Below are positions 16,880-25,283 of a stretch of DNA of 64,000 bases, in pieces. The stretch's first letter is position 1, and each line of letters starts with the position of its first letter. Position numbers and translations under genes: made by a program. This DNA is from Maribellus sp. CM-23 (GTDB lineage: Bacteria; Bacteroidota; Bacteroidia; Bacteroidales; Prolixibacteraceae), in assembly GCF_021354595.1 (NCBI RefSeq), contig NZ_JADWYJ010000002.1:248001-312000 (forward strand), read 5' to 3'. Under the pieces are notes generated by a model, which was given only the letters and a program-made list of their open reading frames with translations, did not search any database and was not told where the DNA came from.

Positions 16880-17666
16880 TTTGCTTAATGATCTTTTTCA
16901 TTACACGCATTTTGTGTGTGTAACGTTTCGTATCGATGTTGAAGATACCAAATTGATCGACATTATCAATACGAACCTGCCCCGAAGCATGAATTATTTT
17001 ATTGCGTTTCCAGATAATTCCCACGTGCACGATGTTGCCTTCCTCGTCATCAAAGAAAGCCAAATCGCCCGGTTCAGCTTCATCCACAAAGCTCAGGGCC
17101 GTTCCAATTTTCACCTGTTCACTTGCATCGCGGGGTAACTGAATACCGATCATTTTATAGATAACCTGTGTTAATCCGCTGCAATCGACCCCGAAAGGTG
17201 TTCTTCCTCCCCACAAATACGGAGCATTGAAATATTTCAGCGACTGCTGAATCACCACTTCGCGCGGGTCCTTTATATCTCCGTACAAAACGTCGCCTGT
17301 AGCCAGGTAGGTATCACGTGTAACCGAAAACTGTTTCAGATATGGCCGCCAAACGGGAAGCGTACTTCCGGCCACCAGCATCAGGTTTTGCTCGTCGTTT
17401 ACCGGAACAATGGTAATAATATCGGAAGTAATGGCCGAAGCGCTGTTCTCTATTTTATTCAGAGTGCGGGCGTTAATCGGTGTAATCATTTTGGTATCCA
17501 CCCATCCTTCGTAGCCATCATAAGCCAGTTTTACACTGGTCCAGCCCACCATCTGCTCCCGCATTTCAAAGTGTTCGCCAAAGAGGATCTGCGTAACCAT
17601 TTCACTCTTTTCTGAAGGTTCCCTTCTTACAGGGATAATGCTTAAATTAGAAATTCCGTGGGTCAT
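16866..17666 (-). CDS. NlpC/P60 cysteine peptidase (C40) with SH3-like domains
   Basis: This encodes 266 residues. The N-terminal half has SH3-like stretches (IIPVRREPSEKSEMVTQILF and GWTSVKLAYDGYEGWVD). The C-terminal NlpC/P60 domain has the catalytic cysteine in VDCSGLTQ, the histidine in IVHVGIIW and a third polar residue (IIHASG). Enzymes of this layout (YkfC-like) cut gamma-D-glutamyl-meso-diaminopimelate bonds in peptidoglycan fragments. No signal peptide is seen at the annotated start, which fits a cytoplasmic role in muropeptide recycling. The 3' end overlaps the small membrane ORF. Confidence 0.88.
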   Translation of the reverse strand: MTHGISNLSIIPVRREPSEKSEMVTQILFGEHFEMREQMVGWTSVKLAYDGYEGWVDTKMITPINARTLNKIENSASAITSDIITIVPVNDEQNLMLVAGSTLPVWRPYLKQFSVTRDTYLATGDVLYGDIKDPREVVIQQSLKYFNAPYLWGGRTPFGVDCSGLTQVIYKMIGIQLPRDASEQVKIGTALSFVDEAEPGDLAFFDDEEGNIVHVGIIWKRNKIIHASGQVRIDNVDQFGIFNIDTKRYTHKMRVMKKIIKQNGTD

Positions 17667-17779
17667 CAGCGTTGCTTAATTTCAGTTTTCTATTAGACGG
17701 CGAAGGATTCACGCCAGTTTCAGCACAAAACTATTAAAAATTGGGCACTGCCTGTGATGAAATCATGCATTTTTCATAC

Positions 17780-17787
17780 TAAATTTG
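17780..17787 (+). promoter_or_regulatory. Candidate -7 promoter of the HD-domain gene
   Basis: TAAATTTG matches TAnnTTTG and lies 66 nt before the ATG at 17854, in a divergent intergenic region. No clear TTG is seen at -33. Confidence 0.4.
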
Positions 17788-17853
17788 GGGTGGACACAAC
17801 GCCGTACAAACAATTATTATAAATTGAACTACTTTTTACCGTGAAGCATCATT

Positions 17854-19953
17854 ATGAATAAATTTTACCACCGGCTCAAAAACTACACAAAAGTCATTCT
17901 CCAGGTATTAATGTTTGTGCTCACCGCAACGGCTCTCTATTTTATTTTGCCAGGTGAACCCAAGTTCAAATACGAATACCAAAAAGGCTTTCCGTGGAAA
18001 CACGAAAACCTGGTGGCACCCTTTGATTTTGCTATTCTGAAAACAGACAAAGAGCTGGAAGATGAAAAGCAGGAGCAGCTCAAGAACGTACTTCCCTATT
18101 TTGTTTGCGACACTGCTATTGCCACCGCCAACATAAACAAGCTGAAAGAAGATTTCAGTTTATCGAACGACTCGCTTACTCAACAACAAAAGCAGATTAT
18201 CAGCAAGCTGTGCGAAGAACTTCGAAAAATTTACGATGCCGGCATTCTACAATTTTCGCTGGATACGTACAACGAAATAAAAGGCAAACCAGCCATCAGA
18301 AAACGAATTGGCACCAGTGTTACGCGAATCGACACGGCTTCCCTTTTCTCTGAAAAATCAGCCTATGCCGCCATCAACCAGTTCAAGCATCAGCTGAAAA
18401 CAGGCTATTCCCGGTCGAATTGGTTAAACAGCCACCCGCTGGAGCATTACATAAGTTCCAATCTAAGCTACGATGCAGAAATCACCCAAAAGGAAATAGA
18501 TGAAATAACCCAGAACATTTCGCTGACACGCGGCATGGTTCGCCTGGGTGAACGCATTATCCTGCAAGGAGAAGTGGTGGACAGTGAAAAATACCAGGTT
18601 CTGGAATCGCTCAAAGCCAGTTACGAGAAAGAACGGGGCAAAAATGTAAACCGCTACATGGTTTCCATCGGCAAAAGTCTCCTCGTGGTTTCATTGCTGG
18701 CGCTCATTTTTGTTTTTCTTTTGATTTACCGCAGAGATATTATCGAGCACCTCAATAAACTGCTTTTCCTGCTGCTTATGATAACTTCGATGGTATTGAT
18801 TACCAATTTCATCGATTCGTTTCCCAACCTGCATATTTACATGGTACCTTTTGCCATTTTGCCGATTGTGGTGCGAACCTTCTTCGATTCCCGAACGGCC
18901 ATTTTCACGCTGGTAATTTCCACCTTGCTGATCGGGTTTTATGCTCCCAACAATTACGAGTTTATTCTACTGCAGGTTTCTGCCGGTATTGTGGCCGTTT
19001 TCAGTTTAAATAAAATGCACCGCCGTGTACATTTGGTATTGGCTGCCCTCTGGGTTTTTCTCACTTACACCATCGTTTTTACAGCTTTAAATCTTATCCA
19101 CGAAGGAGAATTTGTACTCTTTAATTATTCGATTACCAAGTGGTTTGCCATCAGCAGTGTGCTTATTATGCTGGTCTACATCCTGATTTATATCTTCGAG
19201 AAAATGTTTGGCTTTGTTTCGGATGTAACGCTGATTGAGCTTTCTGACAGTAATCAGCCTCTGTTGCGCAAACTTTCTGAAGAAGCCCCAGGAACTTTCC
19301 AGCATTCGATGCAGATTGCCAACCTGGCCGAAGAAGTTATCTTAAAAATAGGCGGGAATCCTTTCCTTGTAAGAGCCGGAGCGCTTTATCACGACATCGG
19401 AAAAATTGCCAAACCAACCTATTTTATCGAAAACCAAGCGATGGGAATGAACCCCCACGATCAGCTTGATTATTTGAAAAGTGCGGAGGTAATTATCGAC
19501 CATGTTCAGAATGGTGTTAAAATGGCACAGAAACACAAACTTCCGGCGCCAATCGTTGAATTTATAGCTACGCACCACGGAACAACCAAAGCCAAGTATT
19601 TTTACCTGAAACATAAGGAAGAGCATCCGGATGAAAACGTAAACGAAAAGAACTTTATCTACCCGGGGCCTCTCCCCCGCTCAAAAGAAGCGGCTGTTGT
19701 TATGCTGGTTGATGGGATTGAAGCCGCCTCGCGAAGCATGAAAGAAAAAACACATGCCAATCTAAAAGAACTGATTGATCGCATGATCGACCAAAAAATA
19801 GAAGACAAACAACTGGACAACTCCAACCTGACTTTCCGCGACATTACAACCATAAAAGAAGTTTTACTTCAGAAACTGTTGAATATTTACCATGTCAGGA
19901 TTGAATATCCGGAAGAAAAAAAAGAACTAAATCAGGCGGGGAGTCAGCAGTAA
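17854..19953 (+). CDS. PgpH-like 7TM receptor with HD phosphohydrolase domain
   Basis: This encodes 699 residues. One N-terminal helix (VILQVLMFVLTATALYFIL) is followed by a large extracytoplasmic 7TMR-HDED domain to about residue 270, then about seven helices to residue 455, and a cytoplasmic HD domain with HSMQIANLAEEV, LYHDIGKIAKPTYF and ATHHGTTKAKYF. This is the architecture of PgpH, a c-di-AMP phosphodiesterase. It should lower c-di-AMP and so affect osmotic and wall homeostasis. All metal-binding HD residues are present. It is single and has its own promoter. Confidence 0.9.
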   Translation: MNKFYHRLKNYTKVILQVLMFVLTATALYFILPGEPKFKYEYQKGFPWKHENLVAPFDFAILKTDKELEDEKQEQLKNVLPYFVCDTAIATANINKLKEDFSLSNDSLTQQQKQIISKLCEELRKIYDAGILQFSLDTYNEIKGKPAIRKRIGTSVTRIDTASLFSEKSAYAAINQFKHQLKTGYSRSNWLNSHPLEHYISSNLSYDAEITQKEIDEITQNISLTRGMVRLGERIILQGEVVDSEKYQVLESLKASYEKERGKNVNRYMVSIGKSLLVVSLLALIFVFLLIYRRDIIEHLNKLLFLLLMITSMVLITNFIDSFPNLHIYMVPFAILPIVVRTFFDSRTAIFTLVISTLLIGFYAPNNYEFILLQVSAGIVAVFSLNKMHRRVHLVLAALWVFLTYTIVFTALNLIHEGEFVLFNYSITKWFAISSVLIMLVYILIYIFEKMFGFVSDVTLIELSDSNQPLLRKLSEEAPGTFQHSMQIANLAEEVILKIGGNPFLVRAGALYHDIGKIAKPTYFIENQAMGMNPHDQLDYLKSAEVIIDHVQNGVKMAQKHKLPAPIVEFIATHHGTTKAKYFYLKHKEEHPDENVNEKNFIYPGPLPRSKEAAVVMLVDGIEAASRSMKEKTHANLKELIDRMIDQKIEDKQLDNSNLTFRDITTIKEVLLQKLLNIYHVRIEYPEEKKELNQAGSQQ

Positions 19954-20065
19954 ATGGTCATACAAATAAAGACTTGAACTATTTGCGTTAACCAATGGTT
20001 TTATCGTAATATAAACACCCGAGCTACGTTTCTTAAATTAATAGAATACTCTTAGTGAAGCAATT

Positions 20066-21493
20066 ATGAAGAACTGGAAAAAACTACCCTTACTTTTAAT
20101 GCTGGCATTTGGGATTTTTTGGAGTTGCAGCGAAGAAGAAGTGCCCGGGCCATCCATCCCCGACCAAACACTTAAAGTGAATAGGTTTATTAACGATGCA
20201 ATGGACTACTACTACTTATGGTACGATAAAATGCCCAACATCAATTACAGCCATGAGGCCGACTCAAAAGAGTATTTTAAAAAGCTTTTATACCAAGAAG
20301 ATAAATGGTCTTTTATTACGGATGACCTGCAAGGCCTCCTGAATAGCTTTGAAGGTATTGAAACCTCTTTTGGATGGTCACTGGCCTTTTATCTGTTTCC
20401 AGATAAAGTAAGTGTTTTTGCCGTTGTTGAATATGTATATCCGCACACTCCGGCAGCAAATGCAGGCCTAAAACGAGGAGACATTATTTTAAAAATGAAT
20501 AATGCCAGCATAACTACCCAAAACTATACTGATCTTATGTACGCTGAAGATTTAGACATTACACTGGGAGTACTTAACATTGATAATCAAGGGAAGTATA
20601 TTATCTCTCCAGGAACAACTGCACAAATGACAGCGCTTGAGCTACAATTAAACCCGGTTTTAAAAACTGCAATTATTGAAGAAGGAAATCACAAGATTGG
20701 CTATCTGTTTTACGCACAATACATTGATAACTATAATTCGTCTATCGATACCGCTTTACAGAGCATGATTGATAACAACGTGACAGATTTGGTTTTAGAT
20801 ATTCGTTACAATCCCGGAGGAATTATTTTTGCAGCACAACACCTTTGCAGTTCATTAGCTCCTCTGAATATTGTAAATCAAGAAAGTAAACTGGTAACCT
20901 TTCAATGGAATACAAAACGACAAAAAGAATACGTTAATGCTCAGGAACTGGATAAAATACAGGTTAATTTTGACAAAGATGTTGACGTAAAAATGGGACT
21001 GGATAAAATTCATATCCTTACAGGAGATGGTACCGCTTCTGCCTCAGAATTGACCATAACAGGTTTAGATCCCTACATGACAGTAACCACAGTTGGAGAC
21101 ACAACATATGGGAAATATACGGCATCAAGAACTTTAAGTGCCCCTGAAAGCCATAAAGACTATGACGTGTTAAAGAACTGGGGACTGCAGCCCATCATAC
21201 TTCGTTATGCCAACGCCTTGGGTGAAACCGATTTCAAAGATGGTTTTGTTCCCGATATTCTGGTGGACGACGACCTGCTTAACGCCTACCCGCTTGGAGA
21301 TGTAAACGACCCGCTGTTTAAGGCAGCCATCGAAGATATTACAGGCTCGGTAATTACGGCAAAAAAGAGTGCTGAAACAAGAAGTATTCCTTATAAGCTG
21401 TTCGACCGCGGGTTCTCCAAATACGATAAAAACAAACGAAATTTGTTGATAGACGATGCAAATAAACAACTGATCAGGGAGCAGCTAAAATAA
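20066..21493 (+). CDS. S41 family peptidase lipoprotein (CtpA-like)
   Basis: This encodes 475 residues. The signal ends in a lipobox (FWSCSEEE), so the protein is membrane-tethered. A PDZ-like segment near residues 110-170 (YPHTPAANAGLKRGDIILKM) is followed by an S41 domain with DLVLDIRYNPGG and the nucleophile region TGDGTASASELT. The lysine expected in the catalytic dyad may be in TTYGKYTAS. Such Bacteroidota lipoproteins degrade or process envelope proteins. No paired gene is evident. Confidence 0.87.
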   Translation: MKNWKKLPLLLMLAFGIFWSCSEEEVPGPSIPDQTLKVNRFINDAMDYYYLWYDKMPNINYSHEADSKEYFKKLLYQEDKWSFITDDLQGLLNSFEGIETSFGWSLAFYLFPDKVSVFAVVEYVYPHTPAANAGLKRGDIILKMNNASITTQNYTDLMYAEDLDITLGVLNIDNQGKYIISPGTTAQMTALELQLNPVLKTAIIEEGNHKIGYLFYAQYIDNYNSSIDTALQSMIDNNVTDLVLDIRYNPGGIIFAAQHLCSSLAPLNIVNQESKLVTFQWNTKRQKEYVNAQELDKIQVNFDKDVDVKMGLDKIHILTGDGTASASELTITGLDPYMTVTTVGDTTYGKYTASRTLSAPESHKDYDVLKNWGLQPIILRYANALGETDFKDGFVPDILVDDDLLNAYPLGDVNDPLFKAAIEDITGSVITAKKSAETRSIPYKLFDRGFSKYDKNKRNLLIDDANKQLIREQLK

Positions 21494-21522
21494 TCTTTTG
21501 ATCAAAATTTATTAACAATAAT

Positions 21523-21582
21523 AAGAGTTTAGGTTTTTCCTGCAGCCCGTAATTGCAGAACGATATAACCTAAACTCTTTTT
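21523..21582 (+). terminator. Intrinsic terminator after S41 peptidase
   Basis: A 13-bp perfect stem (21523-21535 with 21567-21579) encloses about 30 nt that can form a small TGCAG/TTGCAG inner fold, followed by T-rich sequence. Confidence 0.8.
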
Positions 21583-21692
21583 ATTGCTACCACACATAAC
21601 CTCCTTTTCGTTAATATTCCTCATTTCCCCAATTTTGATTTTATGTTGTTCTGTGCTAACTTCCCGCACATTTAACTATTTAGAACGTTTGC

Positions 21693-22820
21693 ATGTTTGA
21701 AAAAACCAGCACATCTAAACAATTTACGCACGAGCATATGCCCAATGAGCGAACAAATATTTTATCCGGTTTAATTAGCAACAACAGGCAGCTGATGGAT
21801 TTTGTCGAGTCTGTCACACAAATGGTACTAATCCTGAACCGCCAACACGAAATTTTATATGCCAGCGACAGCTACCAACGTTTTATTGATGTACTAAATC
21901 TTCCGCAGGACATTATATTTAAAAAGCCGGGAGATGCTTTTCACTGCCGAAATGCCTTTCATTCTACAAACGGATGCGGAACATCAGAGTTTTGTAATTC
22001 CTGCGGTGCGCTTAATGCCATCCTTTTCTCAAAAAAAGGGATTAAAACGACCGAAGAATGTAAAATTCTAACGATCGAAAACGAAGCGATCGATCTGAGG
22101 GTAACTGCCAGTCCTTTCCAGTTGGACGGCGAGGAACTGATCATTTTTTCCATTACCGATATCAGCAACGAAAAACGGCGTGAATCTTTGGAAAGGATCT
22201 TTATTCACGACCTGCTAAACAGTGCTGGTGGGATTTCGGGCTTGTCAGCCATTTTAAAAGAATTGAACGACCCGTCAGATATACGCGACATTGCAGACAC
22301 CATTCAATGGGCTGCCAATAACCTGATCGATGAAATTCAGATGCAGCGCGAAATCGGCTCAGCAGAAAAAGGCGATCTTGTTCCACAGCTTGTAACCGTG
22401 AATACGCTCGATGTATTGCAAGAACTAAAAAAATTATACAACAATCATCAAACCAACCGCGGAAAAACAATCTTGATTGATCCGGCTTCGGAACAACACA
22501 TTTTAATTACCGATAAAGTTCTACTGAAAAGGATACTGGGGAACATGATCAAAAATGCCCTGGAAGTAAACGTCCCGGATGATTGTATTACCCTGAGCTG
22601 TTTACAACAGAACGATGGAATTTGTTTTTGTGTGCACAACAAAAGTTTTATTCCCGTGGAAGTTCAGGCACAATTATTCAAACGTTTTTATTCCACCAAA
22701 GGAACGGGTCGTGGTATTGGCACCTATAGCATGAAACTGTTTGGAGAGAAGTATCTGAAAGGAAAGGTGTGGTACAGTAGCTCTCCCGAAAAAGGAACCA
22801 CTTTCTGTTTTGAAATTTAA
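21693..22820 (+). CDS. Sensor histidine kinase with cysteine-rich PAS domain
   Basis: This encodes 375 residues. A PAS domain lies at about 25-165 (MVLILNRQHEILYASDSYQRF), and contains clustered cysteines (FHCRNAFHSTNGCGTSEFC followed by NSCGALNAI and EECK). The phosphoacceptor region is FIHDLLNSAGGISGL, and a HATPase domain follows with NMIKNALEV (N box) and GTGRGIGTYSMKLF (G box). No transmembrane helix is seen, so it should be cytosolic. The cysteines suggest sensing of redox state, metal or an iron-sulfur group; that is inference. No response regulator gene is adjacent, so it is an orphan kinase. An alternative start is ATG at 21738. Confidence 0.82.
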   Translation: MFEKTSTSKQFTHEHMPNERTNILSGLISNNRQLMDFVESVTQMVLILNRQHEILYASDSYQRFIDVLNLPQDIIFKKPGDAFHCRNAFHSTNGCGTSEFCNSCGALNAILFSKKGIKTTEECKILTIENEAIDLRVTASPFQLDGEELIIFSITDISNEKRRESLERIFIHDLLNSAGGISGLSAILKELNDPSDIRDIADTIQWAANNLIDEIQMQREIGSAEKGDLVPQLVTVNTLDVLQELKKLYNNHQTNRGKTILIDPASEQHILITDKVLLKRILGNMIKNALEVNVPDDCITLSCLQQNDGICFCVHNKSFIPVEVQAQLFKRFYSTKGTGRGIGTYSMKLFGEKYLKGKVWYSSSPEKGTTFCFEI

Positions 22821-22910
22821 TTCCATTACAAAAATGTTCTGCTCCTGACAGGACAATCATTCTATTCACCCAAAAATTAATTGAGGCAACTTGCAGAACT
22901 GCAAAAATAG

Positions 22911-22945
22911 AAAGGGCCTGATAAATTATCAGGCCCTTCGTTTTT
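22911..22945. terminator. Bidirectional terminator between convergent genes
   Basis: AAGGGCCTGAT (22912-22922) pairs with ATCAGGCCCTT (22928-22938). T-rich sequence follows on the plus strand and A-rich sequence precedes it, so it can serve both the kinase and the DUF3078 gene. Confidence 0.8.
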
Positions 22946-22946
22946 A

Positions 22947-23816
22947 TCAGAATTTAAATGTTAATCCAACTCCAAACGACTCCATAAACTGCAAGCCTGG
23001 ACTACTCACTCCGGTGTCCGGATCTTTGATCTTGGTGTCGTTGTCATAAATCATGTGCGTAATCAGGTTGGCCGACAGGTAATCGTTTACTTTCATATTT
23101 ATCTGAACTTTCCAGTCCATATCTACATTCTTGGGGTCTTTCAGGTAATTTGAGAACAAATCGAGCGTGGTGTTCAGCGTCACATTTTTCATGATGTCAT
23201 GCTTGTACTCAAACTTTGCAGTAGCACCTAATTCAGCTCTAAAATTTTTGTTTTCTTCCACCCCAAAAGCACCTTGAGCGGAAAGAGAGTCATCTAAAAC
23301 AAACGTAAATTTACCCGATACAGGTGCCAGCAACACCGAAAGACGATCGTTTTTGTAATCCATACCCAAACCGGCTTTCAAATAAGCCGGAGCCATAAAT
23401 TTGGAGATAACCTCCACCGGAATGTTGTTATCATCGTATTTGTAACCTTTGGCAAATTGCGACTTAAAATTCAGCAAACCCGAATAGTACCAGTTCCCAT
23501 CGGCCTCGATGCCCAACTTGGAACTAACATCGATAATGTCATCCGACTTTCTGACTTTTACATCTTTTTCCTTCAAAAATCCATAGCGAAAATCAAATGT
23601 ATTGTCCCAGCTAAGCTTGTCTTTTTTATAATTGGCTGCGTAATTGATCATACCGATTGCCGACATAGAGCTCTTTCCCCCTGCTGCCCAGTTGGTAAGC
23701 GAAACCTGCGAAAAATTCAGAGTCGTACTTCCGCTGGTGATCCACAGCGAATCTTTCTTCTCCTGCGCAAATGCCAGAAAGGGTACAAATAATAAAATAG
23801 TGAGTAGTTTTTTCAT
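22947..23816 (-). CDS. DUF3078 family outer-membrane protein
   Basis: This encodes 289 residues with a signal peptide ending FAQEKK. The phrases LNFSQVSLTNWAAGG and MSAIGMINYAANYKKDKLSWDN are hallmarks of DUF3078, a Bacteroidota barrel-like family with repeated amphipathic strands and a C-terminal aromatic residue (LTFKF). No enzyme motif is visible. Monocistronic, with a terminator at its 3' end. The role in the outer membrane is unknown. Confidence 0.85.
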   Translation of the reverse strand: MKKLLTILLFVPFLAFAQEKKDSLWITSGSTTLNFSQVSLTNWAAGGKSSMSAIGMINYAANYKKDKLSWDNTFDFRYGFLKEKDVKVRKSDDIIDVSSKLGIEADGNWYYSGLLNFKSQFAKGYKYDDNNIPVEVISKFMAPAYLKAGLGMDYKNDRLSVLLAPVSGKFTFVLDDSLSAQGAFGVEENKNFRAELGATAKFEYKHDIMKNVTLNTTLDLFSNYLKDPKNVDMDWKVQINMKVNDYLSANLITHMIYDNDTKIKDPDTGVSSPGLQFMESFGVGLTFKF

Positions 23817-23971
23817 GTGTTTTCTGTTTTAATGTATTTTCTTGAATAACGGAATTATAGACAAACGTAAAACTCTTTTGTTTGTCTTCCCAATCTTATT
23901 TAAAACGATTCTTATTCCCCGATCGGGGTTTTACATCTGGTTAACAATCTACGCAACTAAAATTAAGGCGT

Positions 23972-25045
23972 CTATTTTTGAGGTTTATCGCGCTTAATCC
24001 GTTTGAGCCACTTGGCTCGTGCCAGTTTCTGTAGGTCTTCCACCTTGTCCGACTCGTCCACGATTTCGAGTCCGAAAAGCGTTTCAATTACATCCTCCAT
24101 GGTCACCAGACCTACAAGCGTTCCAAACTCATCAGCTACCATAGCCAGGTGTTGTCGTTCCATAATCAGGGTATCGAGTAAACGTGCCACCGTCCAGCTG
24201 TCCTGCACAAACAGGATGTCTCTCCGGATGTCAGCCAGCTTTCGGGCGTGCTTGTCTTCTGCCAGGTTTTCAAGAATAACGTCTTTCAACACCATCCCCG
24301 TAATATTGTCGGGTGTTTCGTGAAATACCGGAATGCGCGAAAATTGAAACGGATTGTGTTCTATATAAACATCGCCCAGATTTCGGTCTTCATCCAGGAA
24401 GAGTACCACAGTCCAGGGCGTCATAATCTCCTTTATTTTCAGGTTTTCGAGTTGCAGCAAGTTCAGGATAATTGATTTTTCTTCCTGATCGATGGCACCA
24501 CTTTTTAGCCCGGCATCGGCCATGGCGGCCACGTCGGCCCGGCTAAATACACTTTTGGTCCCCTTCTTTTTCAGCGAACGGGTTAAAAGGTTGCTGAGCC
24601 AGATAAACGGCGCAAGAATAAAAACCAGCACACGCAGCGAACGAACAGTGAAACCGGTAAGTTTTTTCCAGTATGTGGCGCCAATGGTTTTGGGAATGAT
24701 CTCCGAAAGAACGAGAATCGCCAGGGTCATTGCTCCGGCTATGATCGATTCGAAAGTCACATCAAAAAAATAAAGATCTAGTTTGTTAGAACCAAATATT
24801 TTACCGGCCTCAATACCTACGCCCATGGCTCCCACTGTATGGGCAATCGTGTTCAGCGTTAAAATGGCCGAAAGCGGCCGATCGATATCGTCTTTAAAAT
24901 GAGCCAGCAAATTTCCAACTCCGGGTCTTTCACTCTGCATTCTGCTCACATACGAAGGTGTTACACTTAACAAAACAGCCTCCCAAACACTACATAAAAA
25001 CGAAAATACAATAGAAACGACAAAAAAGAAGATCAGTGTTATCAT
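23972..25045 (-). CDS. CNNM/CorB-type transporter with CBS pair (hemolysin-like)
   Basis: This encodes 357 residues. The N-terminal DUF21/CNNM domain has four hydrophobic stretches (LIFFFVVSIVFSFLCSVWEA, ILTLNTIAHTVGAMGVG, MTLAILVLSEIIPKTIGA and LVFILAPFIWLSNLL). A CBS domain pair follows at about 205-335 (EIMTPWTVVLFLDEDR and VADEFGTLVGLVTMEDVIE). The C-terminal CorC/HlyC domain of longer members is missing, and the chain ends with a basic tail. CNNM proteins move or regulate magnesium and other divalent ions. Monocistronic. Confidence 0.88.
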   Translation of the reverse strand: MITLIFFFVVSIVFSFLCSVWEAVLLSVTPSYVSRMQSERPGVGNLLAHFKDDIDRPLSAILTLNTIAHTVGAMGVGIEAGKIFGSNKLDLYFFDVTFESIIAGAMTLAILVLSEIIPKTIGATYWKKLTGFTVRSLRVLVFILAPFIWLSNLLTRSLKKKGTKSVFSRADVAAMADAGLKSGAIDQEEKSIILNLLQLENLKIKEIMTPWTVVLFLDEDRNLGDVYIEHNPFQFSRIPVFHETPDNITGMVLKDVILENLAEDKHARKLADIRRDILFVQDSWTVARLLDTLIMERQHLAMVADEFGTLVGLVTMEDVIETLFGLEIVDESDKVEDLQKLARAKWLKRIKRDKPQK

Positions 25046-25156
25046 GTCATTTTTTGAATGTAAAAGCGAAAGTAAGAATTTCGCGACATAAGTAAAAAAA
25101 ACATTCCTATTTCATCTCCATTTTATATAATTTCCCAACTGCTTAGCCTGTACATC

Positions 25157-25223
25157 ATTTCAAACAATCTTTCGTTTGAAATTGTAATGGGAAGTAAGTT
25201 TTTCTTACTAAAAACCGTAAGAA
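25157..25223. promoter_or_regulatory. Two inverted repeats upstream of the S9 peptidase gene
   Basis: ATTTCAAAC (25157-25165) pairs with GTTTGAAAT (25174-25182), and TTCTTAC (25202-25208) pairs with GTAAGAA (25217-25223). Both have 8-nt spacers, and their centres are about 43 bp apart, close to four helical turns. They may be operators or RNA hairpins. No binding protein can be named. Confidence 0.35.
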
Positions 25224-25283
25224 GTATATTTACTACTAAAATTATATGATTGAATATTCAGGAAAAACAAACAAATAAATCGT

